Source of the DNA: Leucobacter coleopterorum
GTDB lineage: Bacteria; Actinomycetota; Actinomycetes; Actinomycetales; Microbacteriaceae
DNA: 64,000 bases
NCBI RefSeq assembly: GCF_011382985.1
Contig: NZ_CP049933.1
Coordinates: forward strand, 2,976,001 to 3,040,000
Reading direction: 5' to 3'
The notes beneath the pieces were generated by a model. It saw only the letters and a program-made list of their open reading frames with translations. It did not search any database and had not been told where the DNA came from. Below, piece by piece: positions 37,534 through 47,218 of the stretch; the first letter of the stretch is position 1; every line of letters begins with the position of its first letter. The position numbers and the translations under genes were made by a program.

Positions 37534-39195
37534 CTACTTACAGCGTGTACCCTCAGCGGGCAGTGTCCCATTCAGCAGGTAATCATCAACCGCGCCGTTT
37601 ACGCAACCGTTGCTGCCGTATGCCGTGTGGCCCTCACCCTCGTAGGTCAGGAGCCTCGCACTCTCAAGCTGTTTCGTCAGAGATTCGGCCCAGCGGTACG
37701 GCGTCGCGGGATCCCCCGTTGTGCCAACCACCAGGATTGGGTCGGCGCCCTCTGCTTTGACCGCGGTTCGCTCGGCTCCGGGGTACGGCCACCCGGCACA
37801 GCCGAGATCACCGTACCCCTGGAACTGCCCGATGGTCGGCGCGATCTTCTTGAGTTCGGCGGCTTCTTCGCGCATACGCTTCACATCGACGTCGCTGGGA
37901 TAGTCAAGGCAATTGATCGCAGAAAAGGCTTCCGTTGAGTTGCTCGTGTACTTGCCATTCTCACGGTCGTAGTAGAAGTCTGCGAGCGAAAGACCAGTGT
38001 CGGCATTGCCGTCGGCCACAGATGTGAACAGCTGGTCAAGATAGGGCCAGTTGCTCTGCGAATAGAGGGGCGTAATGATTGCGGTGAGCATCGTGCTCGC
38101 GGTGAACATGCGCCCATCAGAACCCTTCAGTGGCTTCGCATCAACACCATCGAGCAGATTTCCGATCGATGCCATGGCCTCGTCAACGCTGCCACTCAGT
38201 GGACAATCCGAACGCTTCAAGCAGTCCGTAACGTACGCGCGCAGGGCCAACTCAAACCCGAGTGTCTGCTCGCGAACGACCTCTCCGAGCGAGGTTGTGG
38301 GGTCCATCGCGCCGTCGAGCACCATGCGCCCAACTTTGTCGGGGTAGGCGTCGGCATAACGCGCGCCAATAAATGTTCCGTACGAGTAGCCGAGGTAGTT
38401 GAGCTTTGGATCGCCCACGATCGCACGCATCATGTTGAGGTCTTGCACGGTCGAAGCAGTACTGACATGCCCCAGGAGCGCACCGGAGCTCTCGGCACAC
38501 GCGGCACCAAACTCGGCAGACTCCTTCTCGGCGGCGGCGATCCACTCATCGCTCCCCTCCGGCAGCTTGTCGGCGGGGCTCAGTCCGAATAGGTACTCGT
38601 CCATGCCAGCCGCGTCGAGGCAAGTCACCGGCGTCGATTTGCCAACGCCTCGCGGATCCCAACCGACCACGTCGTAGTCTCTTTGTACAGCGGGCTCAAC
38701 AGCAGAATTCACGCTGTCTAACACAAAGTCGGCGCCTGAGGCACCGGGCCCACCCGGGTTCACAAACAGTGAGCCGATTGCTTTTCCGCTCTTCGCGGGC
38801 TGCTTTACCATGTGCAGTGTGATGCGCTCGCCAGCGGGGTCGTTCCAGTCGAGTGGCGCATACACGTCGGCGCACTGCATGCCCCTGCCACACGACTGCC
38901 AGTTTGGCACCTGGTTCTCGAAGTCGGTCGCGGTTCCCTTGGGCACCTCGGGCAGCTTCGTTGCGACCGCAGTCGACTGAGCATCACCCTGAGAGGTCAG
39001 GATAAGTGGGAAAATGATGAACGCCGCCAACGCAACCACGGCGACCATTGAGACGATCGCGATGGTCACGGGCCGCTTCAGAAGGGCGCGCTTTGGAGGT
39101 TCAGCCTGTTTCACCGGCATCATCCCCTGCAGCTCTGGCGGCACAGGAGGTAGCGGCGGTTCAGGGGTTCCCGGTGCTCCAGGTGCTTCGTTCAC
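37534..39195 (-). CDS. Membrane-anchored or secreted alpha/beta hydrolase with TAP-like C-terminal domain
   Basis: A 553-residue serine hydrolase of the tripeptidyl-aminopeptidase (SlpD/SlpE-like) group. A Pro-rich cytosolic start is followed by a signal-anchor helix (~44-65). The hydrolase domain has the oxyanion region LFVNPGGPGASGADF, DPRGVGKSTP and the nucleophile elbow GYSYGTFIG. The C-terminal TAP domain contains VVGTTGDPATPYRWAE and the catalytic-type histidine near GEGHTAYG, with two Cys pairs. It probably acts on peptides outside the cell. The GTG start overlaps the holB stop (GTGA). Confidence 0.9.
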   Translation of the reverse strand: MNEAPGAPGTPEPPLPPVPPELQGMMPVKQAEPPKRALLKRPVTIAIVSMVAVVALAAFIIFPLILTSQGDAQSTAVATKLPEVPKGTATDFENQVPNWQSCGRGMQCADVYAPLDWNDPAGERITLHMVKQPAKSGKAIGSLFVNPGGPGASGADFVLDSVNSAVEPAVQRDYDVVGWDPRGVGKSTPVTCLDAAGMDEYLFGLSPADKLPEGSDEWIAAAEKESAEFGAACAESSGALLGHVSTASTVQDLNMMRAIVGDPKLNYLGYSYGTFIGARYADAYPDKVGRMVLDGAMDPTTSLGEVVREQTLGFELALRAYVTDCLKRSDCPLSGSVDEAMASIGNLLDGVDAKPLKGSDGRMFTASTMLTAIITPLYSQSNWPYLDQLFTSVADGNADTGLSLADFYYDRENGKYTSNSTEAFSAINCLDYPSDVDVKRMREEAAELKKIAPTIGQFQGYGDLGCAGWPYPGAERTAVKAEGADPILVVGTTGDPATPYRWAESLTKQLESARLLTYEGEGHTAYGSNGCVNGAVDDYLLNGTLPAEGTRCK

Positions 39196-40341
39196 AGCGT
39201 GCTCTCTCTGTTGGAAACTTTTTCGGCGATGACCCCTGCAAACAGCGCCTCGAGCACCAGCCCTGGGGTGATTCCCCTGGTCAGGCGAACACGCGCGGTC
39301 TCAATAGCCGTCACCATAGCGAGCGCGTGTTCGGGGTCCATCGGTCAGCAAGGTCTTCGATGCGCGAAGCATGCTCAAGATTGACGAGTTCTGGCTTCGC
39401 CTCAAGCGCAGTAAGCAGCACGTCGCGATATAGCGACAGCAAATCGGTGAGAATGCGGTCAATGCCGTCTCGCAAGCTGCGCGTGGCTCGCCGTTTTTGA
39501 TCCTCTTCGAGTGCTTTTATCTGTGACCGCATTTGCGGGGGATGGCAGCACCCGGAGCAAGCCCGAGACTGCGCATGGCATCGTCTCGCTCACTCGCGTC
39601 AAGTCGCTCAGTCAGCGCGGCCGCGTCGGCCTCTGCCACCTTCACCAGCGAAGACGCCGCGTGCATCGCATCACCCAACGTCTCAATGCCGAGCGCAATC
39701 TTGATGGTGCGATCACGCCGATCCATCGATTCAGGATCAGTCGCGAGCCTTCTAGCCATACCTATGTGGCTCTGCGCCAGTCTTGCAGCACGCTCAGCAT
39801 CAGCCTCACTCGCCCCGTCGCGCTCGTGCAGCAACTTTGCGATGTCACCCGCGCTCGGCGTCACAAGGCGCAACGATCGCGCCCGTGACCGAATCGTCGG
39901 CAATAGGTCGGCTTCGCTGGGTGCGCACAGAATCCAGATCGTGCGCTCGGGTGGCTCCTCAAGCGCCTTCAATAACACGTTGGAGGTGCGCTCTGGCATA
40001 CGATCCGCATCTTCGATCACAATCACCCGGTAGCGGCCCTCGGCAGGTGAGTAGTGGGCTGTCGCCACGATCTCGCGCGCCGCCTTAATATCGATCACGA
40101 GCTTTTGCGTCGTGAGAACCCCCAGGTCAGGGTGTGTCTGTGCTTGCACTTGCTGGAAGACAGCCTCGCGGTCTTCCTCGCTGCGGGCGATGAGCGAGGC
40201 CGCGAACCGGAAAGCCAGATTCGACCGGCCTGATCCTGGTGGCCCAGTAATCAGCCACGCGTGCGCACCTGGCGCCTCGGACTCGCGCTGCAGCGTCTGC
40301 ACCGCCTCCGGCTGCCCGACGATCTCTGACCAAAAACTCAC
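39192..40341 (-). CDS. holB: DNA polymerase III subunit delta' (two frameshifts)
   Basis: A clamp-loader subunit, 383 residues when restored. The N-terminal AAA+ domain is intact: FWSEIVGQPEAVQTLQ, Walker A GPPGSGRSN, VIEDADRMPERTSNVLLKALEEP and the sensor region IRSRARSLRL. It lacks the zinc cysteines often seen in gamma/tau. The C-terminal domain continues in other frames, joined by one extra base at 39537-39541 (AAIPPQMRSQIKALEE) and one at 39338-39339 (ADRWDPEHALAMV). The start is GTG 40341, 20 bp from an IS110 end; upstream open frame runs into the IS. The usual neighbour tmk is absent. Confidence 0.87.
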
Positions 40342-40360
40342 GCGCCAAGCGTATCGCGAG

Positions 40361-41814
40361 CCACTGACGTTGATACTGGTAATGCCCCGTTCCAGGGCTG
40401 ACTCGCCCACTGACTGGCCCCGTGCCTTCAATTTGATCTGTCGTCCAGGAGCGGGGGTTACAGGACCCAGCCAGGCGAGCATGACCTCATAGGAGCCTGG
40501 TCAAGAGGCCTCTTCAACGTCCTGTCTGCCCGCCCGGCCGGTTGCCTCCCAACAGAAACCGGAAAGGCAGAACCATCATGACAAACATTGCTGAACCCTG
40601 CGACATCTACGCCGGGGTCGATACCCACGCCGACACACACCACGCGGCCGTGATCGATCAGAACGGGAAACACCTCGCAGACGCGCAGTTCCCCACCACG
40701 CCCGCAGGCTATGTAGCTCTCACTGCGTTCATCCTCATGTACGGCATCCTGGTTCGTGTCGGGATCGAGGGAACCAGTTCCTACGGGGCCGGCCTTACCC
40801 GTCATCTCACCTCTTTCGGGCATCACGTCATCGAAGTGATCCGCCCGAACCGGCAACTGCGCCGTATGAGCGGAAAGTCCGACCCGATCGACGCCTACGC
40901 TGCCGCGAAGACCGCGCTCACTGAAACGAAGCAGCCCACCCCGAAATCCGGTGACGGCACGGTCGAGCAGATCCGGTACCTGTTCGCTGCCCGACGCTCA
41001 GCGATCAAAGCGCGCACTGCCGCGCAAGTACAACTGAAATCACTCCTCGTGACCGCACCCTCGCTTCTGCGTGAACGGTTCCGTAACGTGACCGATGCAG
41101 CCCTCGTCGCTGACCTCGCAGACTTTGATATCCGCCCCTACCCGAGCATCAAGGCATCGTGATCGCACTGCGAGCACTGGCACGCAGACACCGCTATATC
41201 TCGACTGAAATACACACCCTGGATCAAGAACTCGAAACCCTCACGAAGCACACCAACCCGGCTCTGACCGCAGCGCACGGGGTCGGAACAGTCACTGCCG
41301 CGCAGCTCCTCATCACTGCAGGCGATAACTCCGACCGGCTCCGCTCAGAAGCCGCGTTCGCGGCGCTCTGCGGAGTGAGCCCGATCCCCGCGTCCTCGGG
41401 CAAAACAACCAGGCACCGGCTCAACCGGGGCGGAGACCGGCACGCAAACTCCGCACTTCACCGGATCGCGCTCGTACGGATGAGTCACGAGCCGCGCACG
41501 AGAGCATATGTCGAGAAGAAACGCGCGGAAGGGAGAAACAACAAAGAAATCATCAGGTGTTTGAAGCGAGCGATTGCGCGCGAGGTGTTCACACTCCTCA
41601 CGAAGAATGTTGAGGTGCCTCGCGTGGATGATCTTCGGCCATTCAGGCAAGCGCTGGGGATCACTCTGCAGCAGGTCGCGGAACATTTCAATGTATGGCT
41701 GACCAAAATCTCACGCCTTGAGCGTGGCCTCACGCGTGATGATCAACTCGCTCAGGCATATCGGGAATGGCTCGAAACAAGCGCGCCTAAGAGTTGACAA
41801 CAATAGGAGCATCA
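40361..41814 (+). mobile_element. IS110-family insertion sequence, copy 1
   Basis: A 1454-bp element identical to 47728-49182 except for one missing C (41141-41143). The left non-coding end is 217 nt and the right end 17 nt, the asymmetry of the IS110 (not IS1111) subgroup. There are no clear terminal inverted repeats or target duplications. Boundaries come from comparing the two copies and may be off by 2-3 nt. It sits 20 bp upstream of holB. Confidence 0.9.
40578..41797 (+). CDS. IS110 transposase, copy 1, frameshifted
   Basis: The same 406-residue DEDD transposase as copy 2, split by one missing C at 41141-41143, where copy 2 has C4 (48508-48511). Copy 2 is therefore the direct reference for the correct frame. 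If the base is really missing, this copy could only move in trans; a sequencing undercall is at least as likely. Confidence 0.85.
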
Positions 41815-41842
41815 AACTTGCTCGGGCTGATAGCGCGCAACG

Positions 41843-42469
41843 TTAGAGGTCGACGTAGCTGATCCCACCAGCCTCAACGTGGGCAGCCCCCGCGCTCAGT
41901 TCTGCGGCGAGCGCGGTCAACGCGACAACTTCTTCTTCTGCGATCTCAAAACCCTGCGCGACCTCGTCACTGTACTCGGCGGCACCGATCCCGTACCCGC
42001 GCCGCCGCGCCTCTGCCTCTATCTGCGCCGCAACCTCGTACGAGCAACGCACGATGACTTCCCGCCGTAGCCCCCGGCGCTGCCGCTTCGCCTCAAGCAC
42101 CGCGCCCGCCACAGACGAGCGATAAGCGCGCGTCAGTCCACCCGCCCCCAGCAGCACTCCTCCGAAGTACCGCGTCACCACGGCGACAACGTCACTGAGG
42201 CCGGCGGAGGTGAGCGCATCGAGCATCGGAGCACCAGCCGTGCCGCTTGGCTCGCCGTCGTCGTTGGAGCGCTGCACCCGGCCATCCGACCCAATCACAA
42301 ACGCCGAACAGTGATGTCGCGCTCGGGGATGCTCCGCCCGCACGGCAGCGATCACCTCGCGTGCAGCGGCCTCGTCTTTAACGCGCTCCAGCCGAGTTAT
42401 AAAACGGGATCGCGAGATCTCAATCTCAGTTTCGACCGTCTCTGCGATCGTCTCGTACTCGGCAGCCAT
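41843..42469 (-). CDS. YigZ/IMPACT family protein
   Basis: A 208-residue protein with the UPF0029 (Impact) N-terminal domain: ISRSRFITRLERV, the HNCSAF-like HHCSAFVIG, SNDDGEPSGTAGAPML and VTRYFGGVLLGAGGLTRAYR. A short C-terminal DUF1949-type domain follows. IMPACT proteins are linked to translational control; the bacterial role is unclear. The start is set at ATG 42469 rather than the longer open frame because the extension covers the divergent promoter region of the S4 gene. Confidence 0.9.
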   Translation of the reverse strand: MAAEYETIAETVETEIEISRSRFITRLERVKDEAAAREVIAAVRAEHPRARHHCSAFVIGSDGRVQRSNDDGEPSGTAGAPMLDALTSAGLSDVVAVVTRYFGGVLLGAGGLTRAYRSSVAGAVLEAKRQRRGLRREVIVRCSYEVAAQIEAEARRRGYGIGAAEYSDEVAQGFEIAEEEVVALTALAAELSAGAAHVEAGGISYVDL

Positions 42470-42492
42470 GCCTCCATTCTGCCGGTTCGCGC

Positions 42493-42498
42493 TATCCT
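42493..42498 (+). promoter_or_regulatory. -10 box of the S4-domain gene (leaderless type)
   Basis: TATCCT ends 7 nt before the ATG at 42506. Confidence 0.5.
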
Positions 42499-42505
42499 TG
42501 CGAGC

Positions 42506-42888
42506 ATGGCCGTACGAGTGGATAGCTGGGTGTGGGCGGTGCGACTTGCCAAAACGCGCAGCCAGGCGACAACCATGTGCCGCGGAGGTCACGTTCGCGT
42601 CAACGACCAGACTGCAAAGGCGGCACAGCCGGTGAAGATCGGTGATGTGGTGCGCGTGCGCATTCGGGGTTTCGACAAGATCTATCGCGTCACGGGACTC
42701 GCAACCCGACGTGGCAGCGCAACCGAGGCGGCCAAGCACTTCGAGGATCTAACCCCACCGCCGCTCCCCGGGTTGAGCAGCCAGCCGCGGTGATTCGGGA
42801 TCGCGGCGCCGGCCGCCCCACCAAGCGCGAGCGCCGCGACATCGACCGCCTGCGGGGTCGCGACGTGGATCCGTTTGACCAGGACTGA
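42506..42888 (+). CDS. S4-domain RNA-binding heat-shock protein (Hsp15-like), frameshifted
   Basis: A 127-residue protein with an N-terminal S4 domain (RVDSWVWAVRLAKTRSQATT, GHVRVNDQTAKAAQPVKIGD). The first frame stops at 42791-42793, but the typical basic tail follows in another frame (VIRDRGAGRPTKRERRDID, DPFDQD, ending at 42888). One extra base in the C4G3 run at 42766-42772 joins them. Hsp15-type proteins bind ribosomal RNA, for example on stalled 50S subunits. Confidence 0.85.
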
Positions 42889-43103
42889 CCCGTGGTTGCC
42901 TGGTGCCGCGGCGGTTTGGCGCCTTGGCGCCGCGGGGCATCCCACTTGAGCTTCCGCGCGGTCGCCGGGTCCGCCACGAGCGCCCAGATTACCGACGAAA
43001 GGCCCAGCTACCCACGTGCAGGCAAGACGGCCTCTCGTCGGTAACCCGTGCACTCGTCAATAGGGACTGCCCGGACTCGCGCACTTGCCGCAGATCGGGT
43101 CGG

Positions 43104-43109
43104 TAAACT
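43104..43109 (+). promoter_or_regulatory. -10 box of the gene at 43116 (leaderless type)
   Basis: TAAACT ends 6 nt before the GTG start at 43116. Confidence 0.45.
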
Positions 43110-43115
43110 CAGGGG

Positions 43116-44099
43116 GTGGCCGCGCTTGTTAGTTCTTCCCCCACCACGCTGCGTCTTTCCGCAGCCGAGTGGCAGGCGCGGGCGACCGAGCACGAAGACC
43201 GCGCAGACGCGCTCACCGCGGGGCATCGTGAACGTAAACTGCGCGGCGAGAAGCACCCCATCGAAGACTTTCTCTGGCACTACTATTCGGTAAAACCTCG
43301 GGAACTGCGGCGCTGGCATCCCGGTGCGGGTGTGGTGCTTGAGGGGGCGGATCGCGGATCCTGGCGGCACTACATGACCGTTGCCACAGCCCCGAACCGA
43401 TCGGGATCCGACCCCACAGACAACTCGGTCACAACTAGCGCAGACTCCCTCGACACCAATCTCCGCACGGATTCTTTTGTCGACCTCTCCGAGTTCTTCG
43501 CCACCCGCGGCGGCACCGTCGACTACGTCGAAAACCTACTCTCGGCGACACTCGAGCGCACACCACGTTACGGTTGCTTTGGGCTACACGAGTGGGCAAT
43601 GGTCTACCGTATGACGCCCGAACAGCTGCGCCACAGTGCGCTGCCCCTGCGCATCGGCCACGAGGCAACTGACCTCGTTGTGGAGCAGCACCCAATCGCG
43701 TGCACTCACTTCGACGCGTTTCGGTTTTTCACGCCGGAGGCGGCGCCCCTCAACACTCTGCAGCCAACCCGGGAAACCCAACCAGAGCTTGAGCAGTCCG
43801 GCTGCCTGCACGCCGGCATGGACGTCTATAAGTGGGCGTCGAAGCTCGGCCCGATCGTGCCCGGCGAGGTTCTGCTGGACACCTTCGAACTTGCGCGCGA
43901 TATTCGGGTGGTTGACATGCAGGCCTCACCCTACGACGTGAGTTCGCTCGGGCTGGCGGTGATCCCGATCGAAACCCCCGAGGGCAAGCGCGAATACTCA
44001 CGGTTGCAACGCGGGTTCGCCGAACGTGGCAACGGGCTGCGGGAGCGGGTGCTCGAGGCGATTGCGGCGGCCCGGGCCCTCGAGGGTTCGCAAATCTAG
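43116..44099 (+). CDS. Conserved actinobacterial protein, often labelled 3-methyladenine DNA glycosylase
   Basis: A 327-residue soluble protein (LSAAEWQARATEHEDRADAL, HPIEDFLWHYYSVKPRELRRWHPG in part, YGCFGLHEWAMVYRM, HFDAFRFFTPEAAPLN, CLHAGMDVYKWASKLGP). Homologues of this look are widely annotated as 3-methyladenine DNA glycosylase, but I see no helix-hairpin-helix or other glycosylase motif, so I regard that name as unproven. A conserved HExW-like LHEWAMVY and several His/Cys suggest an enzyme. Monocistronic. Confidence 0.7.
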   Translation: MAALVSSSPTTLRLSAAEWQARATEHEDRADALTAGHRERKLRGEKHPIEDFLWHYYSVKPRELRRWHPGAGVVLEGADRGSWRHYMTVATAPNRSGSDPTDNSVTTSADSLDTNLRTDSFVDLSEFFATRGGTVDYVENLLSATLERTPRYGCFGLHEWAMVYRMTPEQLRHSALPLRIGHEATDLVVEQHPIACTHFDAFRFFTPEAAPLNTLQPTRETQPELEQSGCLHAGMDVYKWASKLGPIVPGEVLLDTFELARDIRVVDMQASPYDVSSLGLAVIPIETPEGKREYSRLQRGFAERGNGLRERVLEAIAAARALEGSQI

Positions 44100-44101
44100 C
44101 G

Positions 44102-44146
44102 GTGCGAGTTTGCCGCTTGGAAGGTGCGCAACCGGCAAACTCACAC
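44102..44146. terminator. Bidirectional terminator-like hairpin
   Basis: Arms GTGCGAGTTTGCCG (44102-44115) and its near-complement (44133-44146) pair at 13 of 14 positions. It lies between two convergent genes, 2 nt after the stop of the plus-strand gene. Confidence 0.6.
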
Positions 44147-44156
44147 GACTCGATGG

Positions 44157-44206
44157 GCGCGCGGGATAGGCGCGCGGGATAGGTCTGCGCGGGATAGGTC
44201 TGCGCG
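44157..44206. repeat. Short GC-rich tandem repeat
   Basis: Three to four copies of a 12-15 bp unit, GCGCGGGATAGG with TCT spacers, in the convergent gap before the chorismate mutase gene. Confidence 0.7.
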
Positions 44207-44249
44207 ACAGCACAGGCGCGGCCCGGGGCTCGGCGTGGCCCGGCGCCCC

Positions 44250-44555
44250 CTAATCGCGCGCCTGGTTGGCGATGTGATTGTGGTGTTGAATCACCTCGGC
44301 GACCACAAAGTTAAACCACTTTTCGGCAAACTCGGGGTCCAGGTGCGACTCCTCAGCGAGGCTGCGCAGTCTCTCAATCTGCCTAGCTTCGCGCGCGGGA
44401 TCAGACGCCGGCATGTCATTCGTCGCCTTCAGCTCGCCGACCTCTTGGGTGCAGCGAAACCGCTCGGCCAACATGTGGACGAGCGCGGCGTCGATATTGT
44501 CGATACTCGAACGCAGGCGACTGAGGCGGTGTTGAGGATCTTGCTCGGCGCTCAT
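44250..44555 (-). CDS. Chorismate mutase (AroQ type)
   Basis: A 101-residue single-domain AroQ protein converting chorismate to prephenate for Phe/Tyr synthesis. The helical pattern and active-site residues fit: LRSSIDNIDAALVHMLAERFRCTQEVGELK, with a later E..R..R segment ending NFVVAEVIQHHN. It starts 10 nt after the purA stop and is probably cotranscribed with it. The longer open frame upstream overlaps purA and is not used. Confidence 0.85.
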   Translation of the reverse strand: MSAEQDPQHRLSRLRSSIDNIDAALVHMLAERFRCTQEVGELKATNDMPASDPAREARQIERLRSLAEESHLDPEFAEKWFNFVVAEVIQHHNHIANQARD

Positions 44556-44565
44556 CACACAGCCC

Positions 44566-45852
44566 CTAGCCGAGCAGGTCGTGGCGCACCACAACCTGCT
44601 CACGCTCGGGGCCGACACCAATGGCCGAGATTCGGGATCCACTGATGGCCTCAAGGGCGAGAATATAGTCTTGCGCATTCTTCGGCAGATCCTCGAACTT
44701 GCGGGCACCCGAGATGTCCTCTGTCCACCCCGGGAACTCCTCGTAGATCGGCTTTGCGTGATGGTAGTCGCTCTGGTTGACGGGCATCTCGTCGTGGCGC
44801 ACGCCATTCACGTCGTAGGCGACGCAGACAGGGATCGTATCGAGACCCGAGAGCACGTCGAGCTTGGTCAGCACAAAGTCAGTGACACCGTTGATGCGGG
44901 CGGAGTAGCGCGCCATAGGTGCGTCGTACCAGCCACAGCGGCGTGGGCGGCCAGTAGTGGTGCCAAACTCGAAGCCCTGCTTGCGCAGGTATTCGCCCGA
45001 CTCGTCGAAGAGCTCAGTGGGGAACGGACCTGCGCCAACGCGCGTCGTGTACGCCTTGATCACCGAGATGATGCGGTCGAGCTGGTGGGGCGGCAGCCCC
45101 GATCCGGTACTCGCTCCGCCCGCCGTTGCGTTTGACGAGGTAACAAAGGGGTAGGTACCGTGATCGATGTCGAGCATGGTCGCCTGACCGGCCTCGAACA
45201 GTACCGTCTTGTCGTCTTGCATCGCATTGTGCAGCAGCAGCCCCGTGTCGCACACCATCGGCTCGAGCATCTCGCGGTAGCTCAGCAGGTCTTCGACAAC
45301 CTCGTCAGCCGAGATAGCCCGACGGTTGTAAATCTTGACGAGCACCTGGTTCTTAAACTCGAGTGCGGCCTCGACCTTTTGACGAAGAATGCCCTCGTCG
45401 AAGATGTCTTGGATGCGGATGCCGACCCGGTTAATCTTGTCCGCGTACGCGGGGCCGATCCCGCGCCCCGTGGTGCCGATCTGGCGTTTACCCAGAAAAC
45501 GCTCGGTGACCTTGTCAAGGGTGCGGTGGTAAGCCGTAATGACGTGCGCGTTAGCGCTCACCTTCAGGCGGGAGACATCGACACCGCGGCCACCGAGCGC
45601 CTCGAGTTCACCCTTGAGTACCTCAAGGTCAACCACCACACCGTTTGAGATGACCGGCGTGACACCCGGGGTCAGAATGCCGGAAGGGAGCAAGTGCAGT
45701 GCGTACTTCTCTTGCCCCACAACAACCGTGTGGCCGGCATTGTTACCGCCATTGAACTTAACGACATAATCGACGCGGCTTCCGAGCAGATCGGTCGCGC
45801 GACCCTTACCCTCATCGCCCCACTGGGCACCGGTGATGAGCACTGCGGGCAT
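44566..45852 (-). CDS. purA: Adenylosuccinate synthetase
   Basis: A 428-residue enzyme that makes adenylosuccinate from IMP, aspartate and GTP. Motifs are the P-loop [32 protein letters not shown], the [14 protein letters not shown] segment, [29 protein letters not shown] and the C-terminal aspartate-binding region. AAGGAAGGGG precedes the ATG, and a TAGACT -10 box lies at 45895-45890. Confidence 0.97.
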   Translation of the reverse strand: MPAVLITGAQWGDEGKGRATDLLGSRVDYVVKFNGGNNAGHTVVVGQEKYALHLLPSGILTPGVTPVISNGVVVDLEVLKGELEALGGRGVDVSRLKVSANAHVITAYHRTLDKVTERFLGKRQIGTTGRGIGPAYADKINRVGIRIQDIFDEGILRQKVEAALEFKNQVLVKIYNRRAISADEVVEDLLSYREMLEPMVCDTGLLLHNAMQDDKTVLFEAGQATMLDIDHGTYPFVTSSNATAGGASTGSGLPPHQLDRIISVIKAYTTRVGAGPFPTELFDESGEYLRKQGFEFGTTTGRPRRCGWYDAPMARYSARINGVTDFVLTKLDVLSGLDTIPVCVAYDVNGVRHDEMPVNQSDYHHAKPIYEEFPGWTEDISGARKFEDLPKNAQDYILALEAISGSRISAIGVGPEREQVVVRHDLLG

Positions 45853-45889
45853 TTCAGCCCCTTCCTTCGACGGTGGCAGTTACCGGCCT

Positions 45890-45895
45890 AGTCTA
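45890..45895 (-). promoter_or_regulatory. -10 box of purA
   Basis: TAGACT on the minus strand, 37 nt before the ATG, leaving a short leader that contains the ribosome binding site. Confidence 0.4.
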
Positions 45896-45984
45896 GCGAG
45901 GACGGCCGACATAGACAGCTTCGGGCGTTCCGCCGCCCTCCAAACAGGGGTGGCAATCAGGGCAAGATAGTCGCGACAAGCCCA

Positions 45985-46398
45985 CTAGGCCTCCTCGATG
46001 GCCCTGATCGCCTCAGGGTCGGCGCCCTCCAGAAATTCCGTCAGGCGATCAACTTCGCTCTGCTCACCAATCGTTGCCGCCGCACGACGCAGCGCATAGA
46101 GCGCGCGCAGCACACCGCGATTGGGCTCGTGCGACCAAGGCACCGGGCCAGCACCGCGCCAGCCTGACTTGCGCAGCGTGTCAAGGCCACGGTGGTAGCC
46201 GACACGAGAAAAAGCGTAGGCCTCGATCTCACGACCCTCAGCATCGGCCTCATCAGCGAGGATCGCCCACGCGAGGGGCGATTCGGGATGATCCCGAACA
46301 ATCTGCTCCGCAGGCCGCCCTGCAGCCAGAGCAGCATCTACGTCTGAATCAACTGCGAGCAGGGTGGGTTCGGGGCCAAGAAGGTTTGTGCCAATCAT
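45985..46398 (-). CDS. DUF3151 family protein
   Basis: A 137-residue actinobacterial protein: NLLGPEPTLL, HPESPLAWAILADEA, EAYAFSRVGYHRGLDTLRKS and GWRGAGPVPWSHEPNRGVLR are characteristic of DUF3151. It is helical, possibly TPR-like; function unknown. It carries a leaderless-type -10 box. Confidence 0.9.
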   Translation of the reverse strand: MIGTNLLGPEPTLLAVDSDVDAALAAGRPAEQIVRDHPESPLAWAILADEADAEGREIEAYAFSRVGYHRGLDTLRKSGWRGAGPVPWSHEPNRGVLRALYALRRAAATIGEQSEVDRLTEFLEGADPEAIRAIEEA

Positions 46399-46404
46399 GC
46401 GGCC

Positions 46405-46410
46405 AGTCTA
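46405..46410 (-). promoter_or_regulatory. -10 box of the DUF3151 gene (leaderless type)
   Basis: TAGACT ends 6 nt before the ATG at 46398. Confidence 0.5.
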
Positions 46411-46447
46411 TGCGGCGAATCTATGCAGCACGGTTGCGCCGTGGCAG

Positions 46448-47182
46448 TTACCCCGCGATTTGCAGCGACAGCAGGATCCGCTTCAGTGTTTTGTACTCAT
46501 CGCTCTGCGCAAAGGACTTGGCCTCATCCGTAGAGGCGAACAGGTGCGGTGGGTTCTCAGCACTGACTTGCGTGGCGTCCGCGAACGAAATCGTTGTCTC
46601 CCCTGGGTGCAGCAGATTGTAGAAGGCACAGGAATCCGTTATGCCCTCGTCGGAGAGCCCCAAACTGGCCACAACACCCTTGTCGGTTTGCATTGCACGG
46701 TAGACGAACTGCGGCGAAGTGAGATTTTTGATTGTTCTGCTCGTCAGTGTGTAGCCCGGAATCGTCGCGGGTTCTGCATCCATCTCTTGCACGTTCAGAG
46801 GCGCAGCATCGCCACACCTGCCACCGAACCCCGATGCCTGACTTGAGAACACCAACTGCTGTTTACCCTGGCCGTCGTTCACTAGAAACTGGAGCGGACC
46901 CTGGTTGCCGTACGGCGAAGGCTGCTCCACGACCGCCCAACCGGGCGGCACCTCAAACGAGTAAGGCATGCGCGCGTCAATAAAGCGCTGCCACAAGTCG
47001 GGCGTCGATGTTGGGGTGGGAGTTGGCGTAACGGTAGGGGCAGGAGTGGGGCTCGGTGAAGCTGTGGACTTCGCCGTGGTTGTGGGCTTGGCGGAGGGTT
47101 CAGGATCCGGCACCGTCGCACACCCAGCCACCCCCGCAAGCAGACCAACCACTACGAGCCCAGCAGCAACAGTCCTGCGCAT
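46448..47182 (-). CDS. Lipoprotein with Thr/Pro-rich linker
   Basis: A 244-residue protein with a lipoprotein signal peptide (MRRTVAAGLVVVGLLAGVAG, lipobox cysteine C21), a low-complexity Ser/Thr/Pro linker (~25-60) and a ~180-residue extracellular domain (PYSFEVPPGWAVVEQPSPYG...) of unknown function. GAGGTGAGGGG precedes the ATG. The linker resembles the tail of the LCP protein in composition. Confidence 0.82.
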   Translation of the reverse strand: MRRTVAAGLVVVGLLAGVAGCATVPDPEPSAKPTTTAKSTASPSPTPAPTVTPTPTPTSTPDLWQRFIDARMPYSFEVPPGWAVVEQPSPYGNQGPLQFLVNDGQGKQQLVFSSQASGFGGRCGDAAPLNVQEMDAEPATIPGYTLTSRTIKNLTSPQFVYRAMQTDKGVVASLGLSDEGITDSCAFYNLLHPGETTISFADATQVSAENPPHLFASTDEAKSFAQSDEYKTLKRILLSLQIAG

Positions 47183-47218
47183 CCCAAGCCCCTCACCTCA
47201 ATGCCCAGACCAACACGC

